From NCBI GenBank assembly GCA_050949705.1, contig JBMNGG010000006.1, forward strand, positions 62,001 to 126,000: a stretch of 64,000 nucleotides of DNA. Direction: 5' to 3'. This stretch comes from JBMNGG01 sp050949705. GTDB taxonomy: Bacteria; Bacillota; Thermosediminibacteria; Thermosediminibacterales; Tepidanaerobacteraceae. The notes beneath the pieces were generated by a model, which saw only the letters and a program-made list of their open reading frames with translations, ran no database searches and was not told where the DNA came from. This document shows positions 29,640 through 38,335 of this stretch, one piece after another (the first letter of the stretch is position 1; each line of letters starts with the position of its first letter). Made by a program: the position numbers and the translations under genes.

Positions 29640-30370
29640 CTTTAGGTATAGAGGTCAAAAACCTTAGCTTTTCATATGATGGTAAAACACCAGTATTAAA
29701 AAACATAAATTTTACAGTAAATAAAGGCGAGACTCTGGCAATTATGGGTCTTAGCGGATGTGGAAAGAGCACGTTATGTCAATGTATATGTGGAATCATT
29801 CCTCATATTCAAAGTGGTTTTATGCAGGGAGATGTATTTATACAGGGGGAAAGTACCCGTGCATTTTCTTTGCCTAAGCTTGCTACAAAAGTAGGAATGG
29901 TGTTTCAAGATCCCGATAGCCAGTTGTTTTTGCCTAAAATCAAAAGTGAATTGGCCTTTGGACCGGAAAATTTGTGCATGAATCCTGAAAGAATAAGACA
30001 AGTTATTTCCCAGGTATCTAGCTTAGTTGGGATAGAGCACCTACTTTATAAAAACCCCAACGAGATATCAGGTGGTGAGAAGCAAATCGCAGTAATAGCT
30101 GCGGTATTATGTTTGAACCCAGAAATACTGATTTTAGATGAAGTATCTTCCCAGTTAGACCGGGATAGTTCAGAGAGAATTAAAGAAATAATATTGGAAC
30201 TTAAAAACAATGGAAAGACCATTATATTAACAGATCATAATTTAAAACGACTTGATGTGGCAAATAAGGTTTTAGCCATGAAAGACGGCGAAATTCTGCA
30301 ATTTGGGACTTTACAAGAAGTGTTAGGAAATAAGGATATCATCATGAAATGCTTCGAGCTTGATGAATAG
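29636..30370 (+). CDS. ECF transporter ATPase A
   Basis: Energising ATPase of the ECF importer, 244 residues. Walker A GLSGCGKST, Q-loop GMVFQDPDSQLFLPKIKSELAFGPENL, signature ISGGEKQ, Walker B ILILDEVSSQLD and switch His in ILTDHNLKR. Q-loop residues DPD-QLF are typical of EcfA proteins that bind the EcfT coupling helices. Translationally coupled to the upstream anchored protein. Confidence 0.93.
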   Translation: MTLGIEVKNLSFSYDGKTPVLKNINFTVNKGETLAIMGLSGCGKSTLCQCICGIIPHIQSGFMQGDVFIQGESTRAFSLPKLATKVGMVFQDPDSQLFLPKIKSELAFGPENLCMNPERIRQVISQVSSLVGIEHLLYKNPNEISGGEKQIAVIAAVLCLNPEILILDEVSSQLDRDSSERIKEIILELKNNGKTIILTDHNLKRLDVANKVLAMKDGEILQFGTLQEVLGNKDIIMKCFELDE

Positions 30371-30381
30371 GTGATGAGTTG

Positions 30382-31035
30382 ATGGCTTTTATATCTATAG
30401 AAAACGTGTCTTTTACATATCCCAAAGCAAAACAAGAAACAATTAGAGGAGTTTCCTTCATCCTTAACAAAGGTGAGACTGTGGCTCTTATGGGGCCAAA
30501 TGGCAGCGGCAAGACAACTTTGGGTAAAATTATTGCAAGGATTTATAAGCCAACAAAAGGCAAAGTATTTTTGTGTGGTAAGGATATTACTGATTATACA
30601 TTGGGAGAAGTAGGTAAACATATTGGCTATATATTTCAAAACCCCGAAAAACAGCTTTTTGCCCCTTCAGTTGAAGAAGAAATAAGCTTTGGTTTACGAT
30701 TTAGGGGTATTAAGGAAGAGATAATCGAGAAAAAGGTAAAAGAAATACTATCATACTTTGATTTACTTCCAAAAAGGAAAAGCTTTCCTTTTAACTTAAG
30801 CCAAGGTGAAAAACAGCGTTTAGTCATTGCTGCAGCTCTTGTGATGGAACCAGATTTTATGATATTTGATGAACCTACGATAGGGCTTGATATGAAGCGT
30901 AAAAAGCTGCTACTGAAACTTTTAAATAGTTTAAAAGCTCATGGAACTGGTTATTTGGTAATAAGTCACGATGATGAATTTTGCAATATAGCTGCTGATA
31001 GAATCATGTATCTAAAGGATGGTAAAATCACATGA
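30382..31035 (+). CDS. ECF transporter ATPase A'
   Basis: Second ECF ATPase, 217 residues, shorter than usual at the C-terminus. Walker A GPNGSGKTT, Q-loop YIFQNPEKQLFAPSVEEEISFGLR, signature LSQGEKQR, Walker B FMIFDEPTIGLD and switch His VISHDDEF. ATG 30382 follows AGGTGATG; the stop overlaps the ecfT start. Forms a heterodimer with the preceding ATPase. Confidence 0.93.
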   Translation: MAFISIENVSFTYPKAKQETIRGVSFILNKGETVALMGPNGSGKTTLGKIIARIYKPTKGKVFLCGKDITDYTLGEVGKHIGYIFQNPEKQLFAPSVEEEISFGLRFRGIKEEIIEKKVKEILSYFDLLPKRKSFPFNLSQGEKQRLVIAAALVMEPDFMIFDEPTIGLDMKRKKLLLKLLNSLKAHGTGYLVISHDDEFCNIAADRIMYLKDGKIT

Positions 31036-31784
31036 TATCAACTATGGGGACACATGAATTTGATCCTAGGGTAAAACTTGTTGCAGTTATCGTTTTATCT
31101 ACCTTAGCCATATTGATCCAAGACATTTTTTATTTATTAATTTTATTTATACTTAGTATTGTTATTCTTTTGTATTTTAATGTGAATATCTCTGAGCTTT
31201 ATCCTAGGATAAAAAAGTTTCTTCCTCTCTTTTTTACACTATTAATAATACAAAGCATTTTTTCTCCTTCGGGTGTGGTTTTATTAACATTTAATGGTTT
31301 GGATATTATCACCTTGGGCGGCATAATAAAGGGAATTTGTGTTGTTTTGAGAATTTTTACTGTAATAGCTAGCGCCAGAATTCTTGCCACTTCTTCTACT
31401 GATGATATTATTCTAAGTTTGGTAAAGCTTAAGATTCCATATGAAATTGCTTTTATGGTGCTTTTAGCTATAAGATTTCTTCCAATTTTGATGGAAGAAT
31501 TTACTGATGCTATAACCGCTATACAATTAAGGGGAGTTGAAATCGAAAAAATCCCCTTTGGGCGAAAACTTCATGTCTATATGTATATTTTTATGCCTGT
31601 AGTGGCAGGAGCTGTGCTTCGCGCAAAAAAAGTCGCTATTGCCATGGAAGCTCGGGCTTTTAGAGCATATCCTAATCGAACTTATATTAATGATTTGACA
31701 ATAACATTGAAAGATTATCTACTAATTATAATGTTCTTATTCTTTGGTGTTGGATTTTATGGAATATACATTTTTAGGGGGTAG
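31032..31784 (+). CDS. ECF transporter transmembrane (T) component
   Basis: 250 residues with about five to six helices. EcfT family signatures are visible: the N-terminal HEFDPRVKLVAVIVLS, the first coupling motif AIQLRGVEI and the second AMEARAFRAYPNRT (variants of the Ala-Arg-Gly motifs that engage the ATPases). It lies between the ATPases and mobB in an unbroken operon. Confidence 0.92.
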   Translation: MISTMGTHEFDPRVKLVAVIVLSTLAILIQDIFYLLILFILSIVILLYFNVNISELYPRIKKFLPLFFTLLIIQSIFSPSGVVLLTFNGLDIITLGGIIKGICVVLRIFTVIASARILATSSTDDIILSLVKLKIPYEIAFMVLLAIRFLPILMEEFTDAITAIQLRGVEIEKIPFGRKLHVYMYIFMPVVAGAVLRAKKVAIAMEARAFRAYPNRTYINDLTITLKDYLLIIMFLFFGVGFYGIYIFRG

Positions 31785-31789
31785 ACGCC

Positions 31790-32545
31790 ATGAAAGTGTT
31801 TTCGGTTGTGGGAGTAACCAAATCAGGCAAAACTACTACCATTGAACAGATTATAAAAGAGTTTATACGGCGAGGTTATTCAGTAGGTTCTGTGAAGGAA
31901 ATACACTTCGAACAATTTGCCATAGATAAAAGTGGGACAAATACAGATAGGCATCGAAAAGCCGGTTCACAGCCTGTAACAGCTCGAGGTCTAAACGAAA
32001 CAGACATTTTATTTAGTAAACAGCTGTCTGTAGACGAAATTTTAAAGTTCTATAATCATGACTTTGTAGTTTTAGAGGGAGTAACAGATTTTAATGTGCC
32101 TAAAATTGTTTGTGCACATAACAAGCAAGAAATTGATGAGCGTTTGGTCCCCACAGTATTTGCTCTTTCAGGTATTATAGCGGAAAAGTTAAACCAATAT
32201 AAGGGATTACCTGTTTTTAATGCACTTAATAGTATAAAAGAACTTGTGGATTACATCGAAGATAAGGTTCCCCATGTACTTCCCAATGTACCCAAAGAAT
32301 GTTGCGGAAAGTGTGGGACATCATGTGAAGAAATGCTCATAGATATAATAAACGGAAAAAGGAAGCGTTCAGAATGCGTAATCGACAAAGGGGATGTGAA
32401 ACTTTTTATAGGTGATGAAGAGATAAAGATGGTACCTTTTGTAAAAGATGTTTTGGCAGGGACTGTGAAAGGGTTTTTATCAAATTTAAAGGGTTATGAA
32501 AAAGACAAGGAGATTACAATAAAAATTTATCCTGAAAAAGACTGA
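31790..32545 (+). CDS. MobB-like GTPase with C-terminal cysteine cluster
   Basis: 251 residues. The first ~165 match molybdopterin-guanine-dinucleotide synthesis protein MobB: P-loop GVTKSGKTTTIEQII, GYSVGSVKEIHFEQFAID, DTDRHRKAGS-like NTDRHRKAGS, and FVVLEGVTDFNVPKIV. The C-terminal part has CCGKCGTSC (Cys 171, 172, 175, 179) and Cys 196 after NGKRKRSE, a spacing similar to the small 4Fe-4S domain of acetyl-CoA/CO metabolism proteins (PF04060-like). The start is 5 bases after ecfT. The link between a cytoplasmic molybdenum-cofactor protein and an importer is the best clue to what is imported. Confidence 0.85.
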   Translation: MKVFSVVGVTKSGKTTTIEQIIKEFIRRGYSVGSVKEIHFEQFAIDKSGTNTDRHRKAGSQPVTARGLNETDILFSKQLSVDEILKFYNHDFVVLEGVTDFNVPKIVCAHNKQEIDERLVPTVFALSGIIAEKLNQYKGLPVFNALNSIKELVDYIEDKVPHVLPNVPKECCGKCGTSCEEMLIDIINGKRKRSECVIDKGDVKLFIGDEEIKMVPFVKDVLAGTVKGFLSNLKGYEKDKEITIKIYPEKD

Positions 32546-32579
32546 TGATATGAGTAACATTCCAAAGGGAGCTTAAAAA

Positions 32580-33263
32580 ATGAATCTTAAAAGAGAGATA
32601 TACGATAAACTTAAGAGTGATTTCTGTTTTATCGAAAAACAGTTCCAGAGCAAAAAAAACCAAGTATATCTTATTAATTTTCTTGATTCAGAAAAACAAA
32701 ATCGTAAATGTGTTTTAAAGGAATATAGAAGTCTTAGTGGATTTGAAAAAGAGTTAACTATTTTAGAGGGTTTAAAAAATCTATACATACGAGTACCCAA
32801 AATATTTAACCGGGGATGCAATTACATTTTAATGGAATATATAGATGGTTGCACTCTGACAGAGTTTTTTGAAAAAATGGAGAAAGATACATTGCCGCCA
32901 GAAGAATGCTATGTAGTTGCTGATGAGCTATGCCGATGGCTAGCTGATTTTTATAAAGGGGTTAAAGTCATAACAGATAAACAGCTTATTATGAAAGATG
33001 TAAACCTTAGGAATTTTATAGTTAGTGGCAGTTATATTTACGGTATTGACTTTGAAGATGTAGGAGAAGGTAGTTGTGAAGAGGATGTTGGTAAGATTTG
33101 CGCTTTTCTAGTTACTTACTATCCCGAGTATACTGAGTGGAAATTGAAACTGTCGAAATATTTTAGAGATAATGCTATAAAAATACTAAAGTTAAATCAG
33201 GAATTAGTTATGCATGAATTTTTTAATGAGCTTAAAGCTATTGAGAAACGTAGGAAGTCCTGA
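32580..33263 (+). CDS. Small phosphotransferase/kinase-fold protein
   Basis: 227 residues with a protein-kinase/aminoglycoside-phosphotransferase-like fold. The ATP-binding Lys lies in KCVLKEYR (Lys 47), then LMEYIDGCTLTEFF (hinge), catalytic loop MKDVNLRNFIV (Asp 140, Asn 145) and metal-binding GIDFEDVGEG (Asp 157). It starts 34 bases after mobB behind AAAGGGAG, so it closes the operon. It may phosphorylate the imported ligand to trap it; this is inference. A LPS-kinase-like or choline-kinase-like relative is equally possible. Confidence 0.75.
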   Translation: MNLKREIYDKLKSDFCFIEKQFQSKKNQVYLINFLDSEKQNRKCVLKEYRSLSGFEKELTILEGLKNLYIRVPKIFNRGCNYILMEYIDGCTLTEFFEKMEKDTLPPEECYVVADELCRWLADFYKGVKVITDKQLIMKDVNLRNFIVSGSYIYGIDFEDVGEGSCEEDVGKICAFLVTYYPEYTEWKLKLSKYFRDNAIKILKLNQELVMHEFFNELKAIEKRRKS

Positions 33264-33313
33264 AATTGTTTAAATTTTAAGTTTACCTCTATAATTTGAT
33301 AGGGGCAATTTAA

Positions 33314-33342
33314 TTGACACAAACATTTACATTTTGTACAAT
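33314..33342 (+). promoter_or_regulatory. Sigma-70-type promoter of the lipoprotein operon
   Basis: Perfect -35 TTGACA (33314-33319), 17-base spacer, -10 TACAAT (33337-33342). Transcription would start near 33349, about 50 bases before the riboswitch core. Confidence 0.75.
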
Positions 33343-33397
33343 AGTTATGATCAGTTAACTATATAAAAAATTTCAAAGCGAATCAAGAACAATTTAT

Positions 33398-33493
33398 AAT
33401 TTCCGAGTTATTCATCCTGGGGCAGTAAGCTATGGATAGTAACCGATAGGGTCTAGCTGGAAACGGTTAAGCCTTCCCTTTGAAAAGGAAATT
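33398..33493 (+). ncRNA. Probable Moco/Tuco riboswitch
   Basis: The leader holds UUCCGAG, then CCUGGGGCAGUAAGCUAUGG, AACCGAUAGGGUCUAG, the CUGGAAACGG stem-loop pairing back with AACCG, and the 3' box GCCUUCCCUUUGAAAAGGAAA. Order and composition match my knowledge of the molybdenum/tungsten-cofactor RNA motif, whose hallmarks are a GGAAAC-type loop and a terminal GCCUCCC...AAAGG-type element. The downstream gene products carry molybdopterin-fold domains, which supports the assignment. Not verified by a covariance search. Confidence 0.68.
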
Positions 33494-33514
33494 TACAAAT
33501 TATTATCATAAGTA

Positions 33515-33553
33515 CAGATGATTTTCATTGGGGAGATCATCTGCTTTTTATTT
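33515..33553 (+). terminator. Riboswitch-associated intrinsic terminator
   Basis: CAGATGAT / ATCATCTG stem (8 bp) followed by CTTTTTATTTT, between the riboswitch and the first gene. This is the layout of a transcription-terminating expression platform. Confidence 0.8.
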
Positions 33554-33572
33554 TACAAAATAGGTGGATATA

Positions 33573-35276
33573 ATGAAAATAAAAGAGATAAAAAAGAACA
33601 TTCCATTGCTCTTAATTGTGCTACTTATCACAATTATTTCTGGATGCTCTTCTAATCAATACAATTCTGAAGTTAATAACAGCGATACTACACAAGGGTT
33701 TTCCTTTATATTTATGGGGGATTCTCAGGCAGATCCCGAAACTGGGGATTATACAGCTTGGGGCAGACTTTTAGAACAGGCAGTCCTTGATGAAACTCAG
33801 CCTGTATTTGTCATGATAAGTGGGGATTTGGTGAATGATGGTGATGATCAAGAAGAATGGGATGCTTTTTTTGCTGCCGGTGGTGAAATTTTGGAAAGGC
33901 TTAAACTATATCCGGCTATGGGGAACCATGACAACACAGAGCTTTTTAAGACAACTTTTGATTTACCTGAAAATGGTCCAGAGGGGAAAGAGAAAGCATT
34001 TTATTCTTTTGATTATGGTGATGCTCACTTTACTGTTATGGATAGTAATATTATGGGGGCAGCAAATCAAGAAGATATGCAGTGGTTGAAAAAAGATTTA
34101 TCTGAAACGGATAAAAAATATAAAATAGTAATGTTTCATCACCCTGCATATGTGGCAGTTGATATCCCAAAAGATGGAATGAGGGCAGAGACCATTAAAG
34201 AGGCTTTTATTCCCGTAATGGAAGAAGCTGGAGTGGATTTAGTACTATCAGGACATCAACATGTTTATATGAGAACACATCCGCTGAAAAATGGTCAATT
34301 AGATGAAGATGGTATTGTATATCTAATAGGAACTTCAGGTGGCAAGCAGTATGTACCTGGGATTTATGACTATATAGCATGTAGTATTGGCAATCAGCCG
34401 GTGTATTCCATCATTACTGTTAACGAACAGGGGATTTTTGTCGAAACCAAGAATAGTTCCGGGGAAACATTAGATTCAAACAAAGGGCCAACTCTCACTG
34501 AAGAACAAAAAGCATTAACCATCACAGTAAAAGGTGATGATATTGATGGAGAAAGGAAACTTACTTTTGAAGAGATTTCAGCCATGCCCAATTCGGGTTT
34601 TGAGCATATATATTCCACTGTCAACACATGGCCAACACCTCGGTTTTATGTAGCTAAAGGTCTTAAATTACATAGTATCTTAAAGGCGGCAGGGGTATTA
34701 GATACTTTCCGAGTTATTACATTTCGTTCCGAAGATTCTTATGAAGTAAGTTTTACACGAGAGCAAATTCTGGATACACCTAGGTATTATTACCCTAAGG
34801 TTAATGAAGGTATATCAGATGGGGCACAACGGGTTTATCCCATAATTGCCTATGAATACAAAGAAGGTTCTGATGATATGGCAAAGGCAAAACCTGATGT
34901 ACCCTGTCTTATTATCGGCCAGTCACATCCCGCAGAACAAACAAACCCTGCATTTGTTATAAATGTATCGGAAATTATTGTTTCTAATAAAGGTCCAGAA
35001 ACTTGGGAACCTGCTACTAGCTTTCCGGCAGAAGGGAAAATTGCAGCAGGAGAATCGGTTAAACTACAGCATAAATACATTGGTTTGGTTAAGCTTCATT
35101 ACACATTGGATGGAACAGACCCTACGGAAAATTCACCCGTTTATAATATAAGCAGTTATCAACCAGAGCTAAATATTCCTATAACTATAAAAGACGATAC
35201 AGTAATAAAAGTTCTAGTAACAGGATATGGCAAAGAAAACAGTGAAATCGCTACATTTACCTTTGACGCTCAGTAA
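33573..35276 (+). CDS. Lipoprotein: metallophosphoesterase + molybdopterin-fold-like + chitobiase-C-like domains
   Basis: 567 residues. ATG 33573 is preferred (AGGTGG 5 bases upstream) over an in-frame GTG at 33564. Lipobox ISGC puts the lipidated Cys at 25. Residues about 40-300 form a calcineurin-like phosphoesterase with GDSQAD, SGDLVND, GNHDN, FHHPAY and SGHQHVY. Residues about 310-470 resemble a sulfite-oxidase-fold domain (TFEEISAMPN, YVAKGLKLHSILKAAGV, CLIIGQSHPAEQTNPAFVINV). The end (LHYTLDGTDPTENSPVYN, VTGYGKENSE) is a chitobiase-C-like beta domain. It is first after the riboswitch. Possible role: hydrolysing a phosphoester of an external nucleotide-linked cofactor; inference. Confidence 0.82.
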   Translation: MKIKEIKKNIPLLLIVLLITIISGCSSNQYNSEVNNSDTTQGFSFIFMGDSQADPETGDYTAWGRLLEQAVLDETQPVFVMISGDLVNDGDDQEEWDAFFAAGGEILERLKLYPAMGNHDNTELFKTTFDLPENGPEGKEKAFYSFDYGDAHFTVMDSNIMGAANQEDMQWLKKDLSETDKKYKIVMFHHPAYVAVDIPKDGMRAETIKEAFIPVMEEAGVDLVLSGHQHVYMRTHPLKNGQLDEDGIVYLIGTSGGKQYVPGIYDYIACSIGNQPVYSIITVNEQGIFVETKNSSGETLDSNKGPTLTEEQKALTITVKGDDIDGERKLTFEEISAMPNSGFEHIYSTVNTWPTPRFYVAKGLKLHSILKAAGVLDTFRVITFRSEDSYEVSFTREQILDTPRYYYPKVNEGISDGAQRVYPIIAYEYKEGSDDMAKAKPDVPCLIIGQSHPAEQTNPAFVINVSEIIVSNKGPETWEPATSFPAEGKIAAGESVKLQHKYIGLVKLHYTLDGTDPTENSPVYNISSYQPELNIPITIKDDTVIKVLVTGYGKENSEIATFTFDAQ

Positions 35277-35313
35277 CTAAGAGAAGGTAATGGAGGTGAA
35301 AAAGGAGGAAACC

Positions 35314-37329
35314 ATGGGGTATTTTAAGAATATTAAAAAGACAACATTGATAATTGTCATATTATCTGTGTTTTTAATGGTAACAGCTTGTGGCAGCAAC
35401 AGCATACAAACAAGTGGCGATCCCGAGTATGAATCTCAGGTTATAACAATAGAAGGATTAAAAACCGAAGAAGATGTCGATACAACACTTACAGAAATTA
35501 CAATAGGGGAGTTACGGAAGTTGCCTCAATACACTCTAGATGCTAGCTACAAAAGAACTACAGGTCTTACTGAGGAATTTGAGATGTCAGGACCTTATCT
35601 AAGAGAGGTAATAGAATATTTGGGAGGTAATCTTGACGACTATGCTGGAATTGGGGTAATGGGCAAAGATGGGTATTATTGTCTGATTTCAAAAGAAGTT
35701 ATAGATGCCACACCGGATCTCATGCTAGCACTAGTCATTGACGGCAATGCCAAACTGGATAAAGACAATGCTCCTGCTCGTTTAGCGGTTCAAGGACAAT
35801 TTGGACCCTATTGGGTTAAGATGGTTGAAAAAATAGTTCTCTTTAATGAAATACCAGAAAAGGAGATTACATCTGTCTGGGTGTTTAAAAATCTAGCAGA
35901 GGGGATAGAGCCTTATGAATACGAATACTATGGAAGCAAGGATGATGCCATAGACCTGGAACAGATTTTTTCTAGATTGGATTATGTGGATAGCAAGGCT
36001 TTTTTCACTATGAAATCCTCGGACGGTTTTAAGAAGAATGAAGCGATAAATATGGTAAAATCTCGATACTACATAAAAGTTGAGGGAGAGGATGCCCCCA
36101 CCAATGTTTCACCATATATAAAGCTAGGTATGAATGTTCATAACATAGCCTGGGTTTCTACAAACCAGGATGCAGCTATTTTCCCTAATAAGATGATGGA
36201 GTATATGGATACTGTCATAATTAACGGTCATGAAGGAATTACACTACAAGAAGTTTTGTATGAAACCGAAATAGAATCAGTAAAGACAGAAACCTTTGAC
36301 ATTCTTGGCACTGAAGGGGAGAAGATTACCGTATCTGGTGAAGATATGGGCAAAGGTATTTTGGTTCCCCGAGAAGATGGGGGTGCCAGTGTAATCTGGG
36401 ATGAATCGATAGAACATAAGAATATCGATAATCTTTTGCGTATTCGTTTAGTGCAAGATTTAGCCGTAGAAGGAGAAAATGAACAAGAAGACAAAGATGA
36501 TAGTAAAGCAGCAGAGCCGGAGTCTATTTCAACAGAATCATCTTCTCTACAAGATACTACTCCTCCTTTAGGACCTAAAGCTCCTAATGATGACACAGTT
36601 CTTACCATCACTGGTGATGGTATAGAAAAGGAACTTTTTCTCTCTATGGAAGATTTAAAGGGCTTAGATAAAGGTTATATAGAGCAGTGCTATTCTATAG
36701 TAAATAATTATCCCACACGCAAGTTTGCTGTAGCTAAGGGAATAAGCATTTCTTATTTATTGGGCCAAGCTGGAATTAAAGATCAAGCCAACTGCATTTT
36801 GGTAGAAGCCAGTGATGGATACAAAGCGGAGCTTACTAAGGAGCAGCTTCTAGGTAAACGCTACCGATATCCACAGCTGATATCCGACAGTACAGCAAAT
36901 GCAGTCCAAGTACAACCCTTGCTGGCATGGGCTTTTGGAGAAGGTCAAGACTTTTCTAAAGCTGGGGAATGTGACCTGCGTTTGGTTATTGGTCAACAAG
37001 GTATACATGATGTAAACACGGCTCCTGGAGTGCAAATGGTATCAAAGATTACTATAAGTACAAAAGATGCAGGTAGCTGGGAAAGGCCTACAGCTAATAT
37101 GGCAGATGGTGAGATCGTGCTTAATCATGATTATCTAGATAAAGTGAAGATCTATTATACCTTGGATGGAAGTGAACCCACAGAGAATAGCCAGGTTTAT
37201 AATCCCAGCACTACATATTTTCAGCCGGATCTTATTAAACCCATTCCGGTTAGCGGATCAGGTATTCTTAAAGCCAAGGTAATCGGCTACGGTAAAAGAG
37301 ATAGTGAGGTTTTAACTTATGAATACTAA
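35314..37329 (+). CDS. Lipoprotein with repeated molybdopterin-fold-like domains
   Basis: 671 residues. ATG 35314 follows AAGGAGG at 5 bases; an in-frame ATG at 35290 lacks such a site. The lipid-modified Cys is residue 26 (VTACG). It has an N-terminal sulfite-oxidase-fold-like domain (about 45-180: ITIGELRKLPQYTLDASY, SGPYLREVIEYLGG, VMGKDGYYCLISKEV). A divergent middle region (180-385) and an acidic Ser/Glu linker (about 385-430) follow. A second such domain (about 430-590: SMEDLKGLDKG, AVAKGISISYLLGQAGI, EASDGYKAELTKEQLL) and a chitobiase-C-like end complete it. The last 240 residues are paralogous to the C-terminal part of the preceding phosphoesterase lipoprotein. No Cys equivalent to the sulfite oxidase Mo ligand is apparent. 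Confidence 0.8.
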   Translation: MGYFKNIKKTTLIIVILSVFLMVTACGSNSIQTSGDPEYESQVITIEGLKTEEDVDTTLTEITIGELRKLPQYTLDASYKRTTGLTEEFEMSGPYLREVIEYLGGNLDDYAGIGVMGKDGYYCLISKEVIDATPDLMLALVIDGNAKLDKDNAPARLAVQGQFGPYWVKMVEKIVLFNEIPEKEITSVWVFKNLAEGIEPYEYEYYGSKDDAIDLEQIFSRLDYVDSKAFFTMKSSDGFKKNEAINMVKSRYYIKVEGEDAPTNVSPYIKLGMNVHNIAWVSTNQDAAIFPNKMMEYMDTVIINGHEGITLQEVLYETEIESVKTETFDILGTEGEKITVSGEDMGKGILVPREDGGASVIWDESIEHKNIDNLLRIRLVQDLAVEGENEQEDKDDSKAAEPESISTESSSLQDTTPPLGPKAPNDDTVLTITGDGIEKELFLSMEDLKGLDKGYIEQCYSIVNNYPTRKFAVAKGISISYLLGQAGIKDQANCILVEASDGYKAELTKEQLLGKRYRYPQLISDSTANAVQVQPLLAWAFGEGQDFSKAGECDLRLVIGQQGIHDVNTAPGVQMVSKITISTKDAGSWERPTANMADGEIVLNHDYLDKVKIYYTLDGSEPTENSQVYNPSTTYFQPDLIKPIPVSGSGILKAKVIGYGKRDSEVLTYEY

Positions 37330-38335
37330 AAACACCATAATACTTTTAGTTCTTGTGATGGCTCTTTTGCTATGTGCTTGTGGAGAATCATCAGAACCTA
37401 CTGAAAAAGAAATAGCAGCTATAAATGAGATTTTTGATAAAACATATACTGTAGGCGATTTAAAGAATATTACCAATGATGCAATAGGTGAGAAAAAAGA
37501 TAAATTTAAGGCAGTGAAAAAGGTGTTTCTTACACCAGAAGGTGATTATGCCTTTATTGCCAAACCAGTGGCCTATAATGGTCCTATAACTATCGCCTTG
37601 GGAATAGATAGTAATAACGGTACTACAGTAGGGATGCGAATCGTTGAACATGTAGAGACCGAACATTATGTTAGGGATTTACATAACAATTGGTTTATAG
37701 ATAGATTTGCAGGAAAATCAATTAATAACTATCTGAAGCCTGTTCGATTAGAGGCGAATCGGGATAATGAAATAGTTACTGTTACTGGTGCAACGGTGAC
37801 TACAGAAGGTATAGTAAATGGGGTAAATGCCTGTATGGGCGTTTATCAGGAACATGTATTGGGTATTGAAGCTATTCAAGTACCATATATGGTTAAGTTT
37901 GAAAGAGAAGAAGGGGAGGGACCTGAGGAAACGGGAAAGGTTTCCATACGTGCATATGGTGTAGTATTAGGAGAAGTGACCCTAGAAGAAATCAGAGAGA
38001 TGCCCAGTGTGAAACGGACCATGAGTATCCATTCCACATCCGGTACTACGAAACACAGTTTTCGCGGAACATTGCTATCAAATGTGATTGCAGCAGTGGA
38101 TCCGGAGCTTCTGACTACATATGAATGGGTTCAGACAATCGGAGTAGACGATTACATGTCAAATATAAGCATGGAAGAAGTTATGGCTGAAAACTGCGTG
38201 TACTTAATGTATGAGGATAATGGTGAGCCGCTACAGACTAAAACCGGGCAGCCCGGAGCCATGCGTGTTGTTGTTTTAGATGATGTTTTTGGACAAAGGT
38301 TCACCAACTATCTTATAGAACTTGTATTGGAGTAA
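37319..38335 (+). CDS. Lipoprotein: FMN-binding domain fused to molybdopterin-fold-like domain
   Basis: 338 residues. The start overlaps the preceding gene by 11 bases. The lipoprotein Cys is residue 21 (LLLCACG). Residues about 60-180 form an FMN-binding domain of the RnfG/NqrC type, with the flavinylation motif TGATVTT (residues 156-162), whose Thr would carry FMN after transfer by ApbE. Residues about 205-338 are a sulfite-oxidase-fold-like domain (TLEEIREMPSVKRTM, FRGTLLSNVIAAVD, GEPLQTKTGQPGAMRVVVLDDVFGQRFTNYLIEL), closely similar in layout to the anchored protein at 29121. The fusion suggests electron transfer between external flavin and the second domain or its ligand. Confidence 0.85.
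   Translation: MNTKNTIILLVLVMALLLCACGESSEPTEKEIAAINEIFDKTYTVGDLKNITNDAIGEKKDKFKAVKKVFLTPEGDYAFIAKPVAYNGPITIALGIDSNNGTTVGMRIVEHVETEHYVRDLHNNWFIDRFAGKSINNYLKPVRLEANRDNEIVTVTGATVTTEGIVNGVNACMGVYQEHVLGIEAIQVPYMVKFEREEGEGPEETGKVSIRAYGVVLGEVTLEEIREMPSVKRTMSIHSTSGTTKHSFRGTLLSNVIAAVDPELLTTYEWVQTIGVDDYMSNISMEEVMAENCVYLMYEDNGEPLQTKTGQPGAMRVVVLDDVFGQRFTNYLIELVLE

Larger units (their letters stand above)
33264..33572. other. Leader region of the lipoprotein operon
   Basis: This 309-base region has no gene but contains, in order, a promoter, a Moco-type riboswitch and a terminator, each listed separately. Confidence 0.7.
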
